Under the pieces are notes generated by a model that searched no databases, was not told the origin of the DNA, and worked only from the letters and a program-made list of their open reading frames with translations. The position numbers were made by a program, and so were the translations under genes. Shown piece by piece: positions 57,583 to 64,000 of a stretch of 64,000 nt of DNA; positions within the stretch are counted from its first letter, which is position 1; every line of letters begins with the position of its first letter. The stretch is from JAEUNX01 sp034004685 (GTDB lineage: Bacteria > Pseudomonadota > Gammaproteobacteria > Burkholderiales > Rhodocyclaceae): assembly GCA_034004685.1 (NCBI GenBank), contig JAVEWG010000010.1, forward strand, positions 1 through 64,000, given 5' to 3'.

Positions 57583-59126
57583 TCGCCGGCCACCCTGGCC
57601 AGCCCCCCCGCCTGGGGCGCCTGGTTTTCCTGCTGCCGCTCCTCAGCTTCTTCCTGTGCCTGGGCACGGCCCCCCTCTTCGACGTGGACGAGGGTGCCTT
57701 TTCCGAGGCCACCCGGGAGATGTTCGAACGGGGAGACTTCCTGTTCACCTACCTGAACGGCGAACCCCGTTTCGACAAGCCCATCCTGGTGTACTGGCTC
57801 CAGGCCCTAGGCTACCTGGCCCTGGGCCCCACCGAATGGGCCTTCCGTCTGCCCTCAGCGATCTGCGCCAGCCTGTGGGCCTACGCCACCTGGCACTTCG
57901 CCCGCCACCGCTTCGGCCCTGACAGCGCCCTGGCCGCCCTGGCAGTGGCGGCCACCGCCCTGGGGCCCTTCGCCATCGGCCGGGCCGCCACGGCGGATTC
58001 CCTTCTCAACCTGCTCCTGGCCCTGACCCTCTTCGACACCTGGCGCCATCTGGAATCCCGCCGGCGCGCGCCCCTGCTGCGGGCCTTTGTGTGGATGGCC
58101 CTGGGGGCCCTGACCAAGGGACCCATCGCCCTCATCGTGCCGGGGGCGGTGAGCTTCCTGTACTGCGCCTCCCGCCGGGAATGGCGGCGCTGGGCCCAGG
58201 CGGTGTTCGACCCCCTGGGCTGGCTGATCCTGGTGGCCCTGGTGGCCCCCTGGTACGCCCATGCCCTGGCCACCCACGGCCAGGCCTTCATCGATGGCTT
58301 CATCCTGCGCCACAACGTTCAGCGCTTCACCGGCACCCTGGAGGGCCACGCCGGCTCCATGGGCTACTACCTGCTGGTGGTACCGTTGCTGCTGCTGCCC
58401 TGGATCGGGCCCCTGTTGACGAGCCTGGGCAGGATCCGGGGCGATCTGGCCACCGGACTGCGGCGCTTCCTGTGGATCTGGGCGGGCTTCGTGGTGGTGT
58501 TCTTCTCTCTTTCCGGCACCAAGCTGCCCCACTACGCCCTCTACGGCGCCACCCCCCTGTTCCTGTTGATCGCGGTGCACCGGGATGAACTGCGCCGGCC
58601 CTGGCTCCACGGCCTCGCGCCGACCCTGGGGCTGGCCTTCCTGGCGGCCCTCCCCCTGGTGCTGGACAGCCTCGCCAGCCACCCCGGGGTGCCCCCCTTC
58701 TACCAAGCCCAGCTCAGCCGCGCCCGTGAACTGGCGGGGCCCGCCTATTTCGCCCTGGCGGGGGGGGGCCTGGTGCTGTGGCTACTGATCGCCAGCCGCT
58801 GGCGAGCCCCCCTATGGCAACGGATTGCCGTCGGGGGTGTGCTCCAGACGGTACTGCTGGCGGCCCTGGTAGTGCCCTACGGGGGCGAACTCCTCCAGGG
58901 GCCGATCCGCCAGGCCGGCCGTATTGCCCATGCATCCGGCCTGCCGGCGGTCACCTGGCGCTTCACCGCCCCCAGCTTCAGCGTCTACCGCCAGGGGGTC
59001 ACCCCCTCCCGAGCGCCGGAGGCGGGGGAACTGGCCCTGGTCCGCGCTGATCGCCTGCCTGGCGAGGGTTTCAAGGTGGTCTACCGGGCCGGTGGCGTGG
59101 CCCTGGTGGAAAAAACCGCGCCATGA
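57579..59126 (+). CDS. ArnT-like membrane glycosyltransferase (GT83/PMT superfamily)
   Basis: A 515-residue polytopic inner-membrane protein with about 12 helices. The first periplasmic loop has APLFDVDEGAFSEATREM with the catalytic acidic pair, followed by FDKPILVYWLQ, as in ArnT 4-amino-arabinose transferases and related GT-C enzymes that use polyprenyl-phosphate sugars. FSLSGTKLPHYALYGATPLF is another ArnT-type loop. The C-terminal soluble part is short. The acceptor could be lipid A, a glycan or a protein; it cannot be told from sequence. Start and stop both overlap neighbours by four bases. A nine-G tract at 58760-58768 (about residue 394) lies inside the coding region. Confidence 0.88.
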   Translation: MIAGHPGQPPRLGRLVFLLPLLSFFLCLGTAPLFDVDEGAFSEATREMFERGDFLFTYLNGEPRFDKPILVYWLQALGYLALGPTEWAFRLPSAICASLWAYATWHFARHRFGPDSALAALAVAATALGPFAIGRAATADSLLNLLLALTLFDTWRHLESRRRAPLLRAFVWMALGALTKGPIALIVPGAVSFLYCASRREWRRWAQAVFDPLGWLILVALVAPWYAHALATHGQAFIDGFILRHNVQRFTGTLEGHAGSMGYYLLVVPLLLLPWIGPLLTSLGRIRGDLATGLRRFLWIWAGFVVVFFSLSGTKLPHYALYGATPLFLLIAVHRDELRRPWLHGLAPTLGLAFLAALPLVLDSLASHPGVPPFYQAQLSRARELAGPAYFALAGGGLVLWLLIASRWRAPLWQRIAVGGVLQTVLLAALVVPYGGELLQGPIRQAGRIAHASGLPAVTWRFTAPSFSVYRQGVTPSRAPEAGELALVRADRLPGEGFKVVYRAGGVALVEKTAP

Positions 59127-60580
59127 CCCGCCAACCCCTGCCCCTGTTACTCGCCATCCTGGCAACCCTCACCCTCTATCGGGTGGCAGTGATCCTCCAC
59201 CTGGGCATCGACCCCTATGTGGACGAGGCCTATTACTGGGGCTGGGCCCAGCACCTGGACTGGGGCTACTACTCCAAGCCGCCCCTCATCGCCGGCCTGA
59301 TCGCCGCCAGCACCGGACTCCTGGGGGACAGCCTGGTGGCCCTCAAGCTGCCCTCCCTGGTACTCTATCCCCTTACCGCCCTGGTCCTCCACGCCCTGGG
59401 CAGCCGCCTGGCGCAACCCCGGGCGGGCTTCTGGGCGGCCCTGGCTTTCATCACCCTGCCCCTAGTGTCGGCCCTGGGGCTGTTCGTGTCCACCGACGCG
59501 CCCCTGCTGTTTTGCTGGGCTGCCGGCATGCTGATGCTGTTGCGGGCCCTGGAGGCCGGCCGCTGGCGGGATTGGCTGCTGGTGGGCGGGCTGGCCGGGC
59601 TTGGGCTGATGTCCAAATACACCATGGCGGCCTTCATCGGCTCGGCCTTCCTGGCGCTGCTGCTTCAGCCAGCCGGCCGCCGGGCCCTGACCACCCCAAA
59701 ACCCTGGGCGGCGGTTCTCCTGGCCCTTGCGATCCTGACCCCAAATCTGTGGTGGAACTGGCAGCACGATTTCCCCACCTTCCGCCACACCGCCGAGATC
59801 ACCCGCCTGGAGCACCGGGCCTGGAACCCTGGCGAGCTGGGAGAATTCCTGGCGGCCCAGTGGCTGTCCATGGGGCCCCTGCTGGGCCTGGGCTTCATGG
59901 CTGCCCTGGTGGGGCTGCGACGCAACGGGCGGGAGCCGGGGATCGGTTTCCTGCTGGCCTTCACCCTGCCGCTGCTGGTCCTGGTGTCCTTCCAGGCCCT
60001 CACCGGGCGGGCTAACGGCAACTGGGCCGCGCCGATCTTCCTGGGGGCCACCCTGCTCACCGTGCTGTGGGCCGCCTGGGGACAACGCTGGCGCCTGCTC
60101 ATGGTGGCGGTGGGCATCAATGCCGCCGGCATGGTGGGGATCTACCACTGGCCGGACCTGGCCCAGGCCCTGGGCCGGCCCCTCACCGCCAAGACCGACC
60201 CTTTCAAGCGCACCCGGGGCTGGAGCGCCCTGGCCCGGGCGGTCGAACCCCATCTGCGAGCCCACCCGGAGGCCATCCTGCTGGCCACCGACCGGGACAT
60301 CCTGGCCCAGCTGGATTTCGCTCTGCACCTGCCGGCCCTGGCGAGCTGGAACCCGGCGGGTCGGGTGCTAGATCACTACGATCTCACCACCCGCCTGGAA
60401 CCGGGCCGGACCTACCTCTTTGTCCATCGCGATGCCCCGGGCCCGGAGATCACCCGCTGCTTTGCCTCGGCCACGCCCCTCGGAACGGTGGAAGTGGCGG
60501 TCCATGAAAACTATCGGCGGAGTGCCCGGATCACCCTGCTGGAGGGCTTCAGCGGCTATCGCCAACCGGGGAGCCCCTGA
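59123..60580 (+). CDS. Second ArnT/PMT-like membrane glycosyltransferase
   Basis: A 485-residue polytopic membrane protein of the GT39/GT83 superfamily. The first loop reads LGIDPYVDEAYYWGWAQHLD, with the acidic catalytic pair, then GYYSKPPLIAGLIA, the Lys-Pro-Pro signature of the dolichyl-phosphate-mannose-mannosyltransferase family. About ten helices follow, then a C-terminal domain of about 130 residues. It differs clearly from the preceding ArnT-like protein, so the pair is not a recent duplication. It is the last gene of the four-gene operon, joined to the third by an ATGA overlap, and converges on the pirin gene with a 14-base gap. Confidence 0.87.
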   Translation: MTRQPLPLLLAILATLTLYRVAVILHLGIDPYVDEAYYWGWAQHLDWGYYSKPPLIAGLIAASTGLLGDSLVALKLPSLVLYPLTALVLHALGSRLAQPRAGFWAALAFITLPLVSALGLFVSTDAPLLFCWAAGMLMLLRALEAGRWRDWLLVGGLAGLGLMSKYTMAAFIGSAFLALLLQPAGRRALTTPKPWAAVLLALAILTPNLWWNWQHDFPTFRHTAEITRLEHRAWNPGELGEFLAAQWLSMGPLLGLGFMAALVGLRRNGREPGIGFLLAFTLPLLVLVSFQALTGRANGNWAAPIFLGATLLTVLWAAWGQRWRLLMVAVGINAAGMVGIYHWPDLAQALGRPLTAKTDPFKRTRGWSALARAVEPHLRAHPEAILLATDRDILAQLDFALHLPALASWNPAGRVLDHYDLTTRLEPGRTYLFVHRDAPGPEITRCFASATPLGTVEVAVHENYRRSARITLLEGFSGYRQPGSP

Positions 60581-60594
60581 AGGTAGCCAGGCCC

Positions 60595-61470
60595 TCAGGC
60601 CAGGCGCCCATCGCGGAAATCGTTCAAGGCCTGGTAGATCTCCTGCTCGGTATTCATCACGAAGGGGCCGTACTGAGCGATGGGCTCCTTGAGGGGCCGC
60701 CCGGCGATCAGGAGGGCCCGTGCGCCCGGGCCGGTTTCCAGCACCACTCCGTCGGCCAGGGGATCATTGGCAAGAATCGCCATGTGCTGGACCGGTACCC
60801 GATCCGCCCCCAGGCTGACTTCGCCCCGATAGACGTAAATGAAGACGTTGTGCTCCGTCGGGATCGCCTGGGCAAAGCGCGTCCCCGCCGGCAAATCCAG
60901 ATCCAGGTAGAGGGGCGCGGTGGCGTCCCGGGTCACCGCGCCGGCCACCCCGTGGCTCCAGCCCGCGATCACGGTGGCCGCCACCCCCGCCTCGGTCACG
61001 AAGCGGGGTAGATCGGCAGCGGTGAAATCGCGGTACCAGGGGGCGCTCAGCTTGTCCCGGCCTGGCAGGTTGAGCCACAGCTGGAAGCCCTCCATCAAGC
61101 CGTCTTCCTGCTCCGGAGTCTCGGAATGGATCACCCCCCGCCCCGCTGTCATCCACTGCATCCCACCGTTTTCCAGCAGGCCTTCATGGCCGGCGCTGTC
61201 CCGGTGGCGCATGCGGCCGGCGATCATGTAGGTCACGGTCTCGAAGCCCCGGTGGGGATGATCGGGAAAGCCCCCGATATAGTCCTCCGGATTGCTGCTG
61301 CCAAAGGCATCCAGCATCAGGAAAGGATCGAGCCGGCACTGCAAGGGCTGGGTCAGGACCCGGGTCAGCTTGACCCCGGCACCGTCAGACGTGGCCCGAC
61401 CCACCACCAGCTGTTCCAAGGTGCGGGAACGGCCGACCAACTCTGACGGAAGCATTGAATTCCTGGTCAT
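60595..61470 (-). CDS. Pirin family protein
   Basis: A 291-residue bicupin. The N-terminal cupin holds the metal site: PDHPHRGFETVTYM (two His) and GRGVIHSETPE (His, Glu). Pirins bind Fe and many have quercetin 2,3-dioxygenase activity in vitro; in bacteria some affect pyruvate metabolism or redox response. QLWLNLPGRDK and the C-terminal PIAQYGPFVMNTEQEI are family landmarks. GGAGG precedes the ATG at 61470. It lies 42 bases downstream of the azoreductase gene on the same strand, and the two are probably co-transcribed under the divergent LysR regulator. Confidence 0.92.
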   Translation of the reverse strand: MTRNSMLPSELVGRSRTLEQLVVGRATSDGAGVKLTRVLTQPLQCRLDPFLMLDAFGSSNPEDYIGGFPDHPHRGFETVTYMIAGRMRHRDSAGHEGLLENGGMQWMTAGRGVIHSETPEQEDGLMEGFQLWLNLPGRDKLSAPWYRDFTAADLPRFVTEAGVAATVIAGWSHGVAGAVTRDATAPLYLDLDLPAGTRFAQAIPTEHNVFIYVYRGEVSLGADRVPVQHMAILANDPLADGVVLETGPGARALLIAGRPLKEPIAQYGPFVMNTEQEIYQALNDFRDGRLA

Positions 61471-61512
61471 GGCACTTCCTCCAATTTTGGGCTTGACCCT
61501 GATGGGCCGGGA

Positions 61513-62112
61513 TCAAGCCTGCAAGGCGGCAATTTCCGCTTCAGCCTGGGCAAAACCTTCCCGGGCAGCTTCCGGGCCCATGTTGAGCCCTTCCGCGTAG
61601 ATGAACTGAACATCGGTCATCCCCAGAAAACCCAGCACCATCTTCAGATAAGGCACCTGGGTATCCGCCTCGGTTCCCCGGTAGCGGCCGCCCCGGGCCA
61701 GGCCCACATAGACCCGCTTGCCCTTGAGCAGGCCCTCCGGGCCCTGGGCGGTGTAGCGGAAGGTCACCCCGGCCCGGGCGATGGCATCGATCCAGTTCTT
61801 CAGCTGCACCGGCACCCCCAGGTTGTACATGGGCACTCCGAGGACAAGCACGTCGGCAGCCTGGACCTGGGCGATCAGAACGTCATCCAGGGCCACCCGT
61901 GCGGCCTGCTCCGGGCTACGCTGGTCCACCGGGGTAAACAGGGCACCGAGGGCCGATTCGTCCAGAACCGGATGAGGATTGGTGGCCAGATCCCGCGCCG
62001 CCACCGAGGCCTCAGGATGGGCCGAGCGCAGGCGCGCCACGATGCTGTTGGCAAGAAGGGTGGAATTGGCGCCTTCGCTACGGGCACTGGCATTGATTTG
62101 CAGGATGTTCAT
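61513..62112 (-). CDS. azoR: FMN-dependent NADH-azoreductase
   Basis: A 199-residue flavodoxin-fold NAD(P)H:quinone/azo reductase. INASARSEGANSTLLANSIV is the FMN phosphate-binding start, VLGVPMYNLGVPVQLKNWID is the flavin-ring loop (PMYNFxIP-type) and TFRYTAQGPEGLLKGKRVYV precedes the last flavin contacts. AzoR enzymes carry out two-electron reduction of quinones and azo compounds, protecting against electrophile and quinone stress in the cytoplasm. The ATG at 62112 has AAGGAG upstream. It is divergent from a LysR gene, the usual arrangement for regulated azoreductases, with pirin downstream. Confidence 0.94.
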   Translation of the reverse strand: MNILQINASARSEGANSTLLANSIVARLRSAHPEASVAARDLATNPHPVLDESALGALFTPVDQRSPEQAARVALDDVLIAQVQAADVLVLGVPMYNLGVPVQLKNWIDAIARAGVTFRYTAQGPEGLLKGKRVYVGLARGGRYRGTEADTQVPYLKMVLGFLGMTDVQFIYAEGLNMGPEAAREGFAQAEAEIAALQA

Positions 62113-62132
62113 GGTGTGCTCCTTGGGTGTGA

Positions 62133-62159
62133 GGATCAGTGGTCCCACTTTATTGATCC
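62133..62159. promoter_or_regulatory. Candidate LysR operator between azoR and the regulator
   Basis: GGATCA (62133-62138) and TGATCC (62154-62159) are perfect inverted half-sites around a 15-base spacer, which itself contains the small dyad GTGG-TC-CCAC. The site is centred in the 72-base region between the divergent genes, as expected for a LysR-type regulator controlling both. Confidence 0.5.
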
Positions 62160-62184
62160 AACAAACCCGGGAGAAGACCGAAAA

Positions 62185-63126
62185 ATGGGTAATATCTTGC
62201 CGAAAATGGAACAATTTGACGCCAACGACCTGGTGATCTTCGCCCACGTGGCCGAGGCTGGCAGCTTCAGCCGCGCCGCCGAACGGGTCGGCCTGCCCAA
62301 ATCCACGGTCTCGCGCCGGATCGCCCTGCTGGAGGAACGCCTGGGGGAGCGCCTGATCCTGCGCACCACCCGCCGCCTCTCCCTCACCGAGTTCGGCCAG
62401 CAGCTGCTCGAACACGCCCGGCAACTCCTCGCCGAAGTGGAGACCGTCAAGGCTTTGGCCGAGCACCGCCAGGCCCGCCCCAGCGGGCGGCTGCGGGTAT
62501 CCATGCCCAGCGATTTTGCCAACCTGCTGTTGCCCGACATGCTGGCGGCCTTCATCGACCTCCATCCGGCGGTTTCCCTGGAACTGGACCTGTCCCCCAG
62601 GCGGGTGGATCTGCTGGGGGAAAACTTCGACATCGCCATCCGCATGGGCGAGCTGCCGGATGACGCCCTGCTGGCGGCGCGCCAGCTGGCCAATCTGCGG
62701 ATCGGCCTGTATGCCGCTCCCGCTTACCTGGCGGAACGGGGCGACCCCAGCAGCCCCGCCGACCTTGCCACCCACGCCGCCCTGCACCTGCCGGGGCGGC
62801 CGGACCAACCGCCCAGCTGGCTCCTGACCAGGGGTGCGGAGCGCTGGCAAGGCATGCCCCCCAGCCGGGTGGCCACCAATTCCCCTGAACTGCTGATTGC
62901 CCTGGCCTGCACCGCCAGCGGCATCACCGCCGTGCCGGTGCGCTTTGCCGCGCCGGCCGTGCGGGCCGGCAGGCTGCGCCACGTCCTGCCCGACTGGAGC
63001 CTGCCCCCCCATCCGGCCTGGGCAGTGTTTCCGGGGCGGCGCCTGATGCCGGCCAAGACCCGGGCCTTCCTGGACATGCTGAAGGCCGCCCTGGCCCAGG
63101 CCTGCGAGGAAGAACAGCAGGTTTGA
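62185..63126 (+). CDS. LysR-family transcriptional regulator
   Basis: A 313-residue regulator. The winged helix-turn-helix is at about 10-70 (FAHVAEAGSFSRAAERVGLP, then KSTVSRRIALLEERLGERL), and the rest is a periplasmic-binding-protein-like effector domain (GRLRVSMPSDFANLLLPDML and on). It is in the CrgA/AaeR-like group with the typical FDIAIRMGELPDDALLA. The ATG at 62185 follows GGAG at about 11 bases; an ATG seven codons later is possible but has no ribosome site. It is divergent from azoR-pirin and likely controls them in response to quinones, azo compounds or other aromatics; the inducer is inferred, not seen. Confidence 0.93.
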   Translation: MGNILPKMEQFDANDLVIFAHVAEAGSFSRAAERVGLPKSTVSRRIALLEERLGERLILRTTRRLSLTEFGQQLLEHARQLLAEVETVKALAEHRQARPSGRLRVSMPSDFANLLLPDMLAAFIDLHPAVSLELDLSPRRVDLLGENFDIAIRMGELPDDALLAARQLANLRIGLYAAPAYLAERGDPSSPADLATHAALHLPGRPDQPPSWLLTRGAERWQGMPPSRVATNSPELLIALACTASGITAVPVRFAAPAVRAGRLRHVLPDWSLPPHPAWAVFPGRRLMPAKTRAFLDMLKAALAQACEEEQQV

Positions 63127-63145
63127 GCCGGCCCTCCGGGGAGTC

Positions 63146-64000
63146 CTACCACATGCTTTCCCGCTCCGGAGTGGCGGTAATCCGGTGGATGGAAAGGTCC
63201 GCCCCTTCGAATTCCTGCTCCGCGTCCAGGCGCAGCCCCGCCAAGAGCCGGATCGTGCCATAGACCAGACCGCCCCCCACCAAGGCCACCGCCACACCCC
63301 CCAGGGTGCCGATCAACTGGCTGAGGAAGCTGACCCCGCCCATGCCCCCCATAGCCTCGCTGCCGAAGATGCCGGCGGCGATCCCGCCCCAGGCGCCGCA
63401 CAGGCCATGGAGGGGCCAGACCCCCAGCACATCATCGATACGCAGCCGGTTCTGGGTAAGGGTGAACAGATAGACGAACATCCCGCCAGCAGTGGCCCCC
63501 ACCGCCAGGGCCCCCACCGGATGCATGATGTCGGAGCCGGCGCACACCGCCACCAGCCCCGCCAGGGGCCCGTTGTGCACGAAGCCGGGGTCGTTGCGGC
63601 CCGCCGCCAGGGCGGCGAGGGTTCCCCCCACCATGGCCATCAGGGAATTCACCGCCACCAGGCCGCTCACGTTCTGGAGGGTCTGGGCGCTCATCACATT
63701 AAAGCCGAACCAGCCCACCGTGAGGATCCAGGCCCCCAGGGCCAGAAAGGGGATGCTGGAGGGCGGATGGGCCGAGGCGATGCCGCCATCCTTGTGATAA
63801 CGCCCGGCCCGGGGCCCCAGCAGGAGTACCGCGGTCAGGGCGATCCACCCCCCCATCCCATGGACCACCACGCTACCGGCAAAATCATGGAAGGTAGCGC
63901 CAAAGCTCGCCTCCAGCCATTTCTGGATGCCCAGGTTGCCATTCCAGGCCAGGCCTTCGAAGAAGGGATAGACTAGGCCCACGATACAGGCGGTGGCAAT
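63146..64000 (-). CDS. amt: Ammonium transporter, N-terminal part outside the window
   Basis: The last 284 residues of an Amt/Mep/Rh channel; the gene continues beyond 64000. The twin histidines of the pore are present in FHDFAGSVVVHGMGG and WPLHGLCGAWGGIAAG, and GWFGFNVMSAQ carries the conserved pore-lining region. Seven or so membrane helices are visible, then a cytoplasmic C-terminal tail (EQEFEGADLSIHRI, with the His/Arg common in GlnK-regulated AmtB proteins). Amt proteins recruit NH4+ and conduct NH3 or NH4+ under nitrogen limitation. A glnK gene is often upstream of amt, which would lie outside this window. Confidence 0.95.
   Translation of the reverse strand: MATACIVGLVYPFFEGLAWNGNLGIQKWLEASFGATFHDFAGSVVVHGMGGWIALTAVLLLGPRAGRYHKDGGIASAHPPSSIPFLALGAWILTVGWFGFNVMSAQTLQNVSGLVAVNSLMAMVGGTLAALAAGRNDPGFVHNGPLAGLVAVCAGSDIMHPVGALAVGATAGGMFVYLFTLTQNRLRIDDVLGVWPLHGLCGAWGGIAAGIFGSEAMGGMGGVSFLSQLIGTLGGVAVALVGGGLVYGTIRLLAGLRLDAEQEFEGADLSIHRITATPERESMW

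Noticed and set aside
57579..60580. Recent tandem duplication of the two ArnT-like genes
   Set aside because: The proteins share only the superfamily plan; first-loop motifs and C-terminal regions differ strongly.
1..64000. CRISPR arrays, insertion sequences, prophage or integrated elements
   Set aside because: No regularly spaced direct repeats, transposase, integrase or phage genes were seen; gene content and composition are even throughout.

Overview
This 64 kb window is a high-GC stretch of bacterial chromosome. The gene order points to a betaproteobacterium, most likely of the Rhodocyclales (Azospira/Dechloromonas-like); this is inferred from gene content, since no database search was possible. 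The supporting signs are tpiA-secG-tRNA-Leu followed by a complete 14-gene nuo operon, an SAH-riboswitch-controlled ahcY with metF downstream, a class II-type kdsA between pyrG and eno, and ETF:ubiquinone oxidoreductase. I see no prophage, insertion sequence, CRISPR array or rRNA operon. Nearly all of the window is core chromosome, with signalling and envelope genes set into it.

Layout. 1-3.8 kb: end of a CoA-transferase gene, then the methyl-cycle block metF, a lone S4-domain gene and ahcY (minus strand) under an SAH riboswitch, then a class I glutamine amidotransferase. 4.0-15.2 kb: two large PAS/GGDEF/EAL cyclic-di-GMP proteins on either side of dnaE; the second is translationally coupled to a solute-binding lipoprotein. 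15.1-33 kb (minus strand): tpiA-secG, tRNA-Leu(GAG), nuoA-N ending in a strong terminator, then a Nudix hydrolase and a rhomboid protease. 33.3-41.4 kb: small transcription units for a DUF1615 lipoprotein, MazG-like pyrophosphohydrolase/DUF3301, PepD/GcvR-like, RlmJ, gamma-carbonic anhydrase, SIMPL protein, D-aminoacyl-tRNA deacylase, NlpC/P60 lipoprotein and FtsB. 41.5-47.4 kb: pyrG-kdsA-eno on the minus strand, diverging from the ETF-QO gene. 47.5-51.3 kb: a FIST-domain protein overlapping a cytoplasmic hybrid histidine kinase, a NosP/NahK-like pair. 51.4-55.4 kb: purL. 55.6-60.6 kb: a tightly coupled four-gene operon with a flippase-like membrane protein, a polyprenyl-phosphate glycosyltransferase and two ArnT-like glycosyltransferases. 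60.6-64 kb: pirin, azoreductase, a divergent LysR regulator and an ammonium transporter cut by the window edge.

How the genes work together. Complex I and ETF-QO both feed electrons into the ubiquinone pool. AhcY and MetF run the activated-methyl cycle, with SAH itself as the likely regulatory ligand. Three sensory modules (an orphan PAS-GGDEF-EAL protein, the lipoprotein-GGDEF-EAL pair and the FIST-kinase pair) suggest a free-living bacterium that adjusts its lifestyle to chemical cues. The most interesting candidates for undescribed biology are the solute-binding lipoprotein/GGDEF-EAL pair, the FIST/hybrid-kinase pair, and the glycosyltransferase operon, which carries a nine-G tract in one gene.
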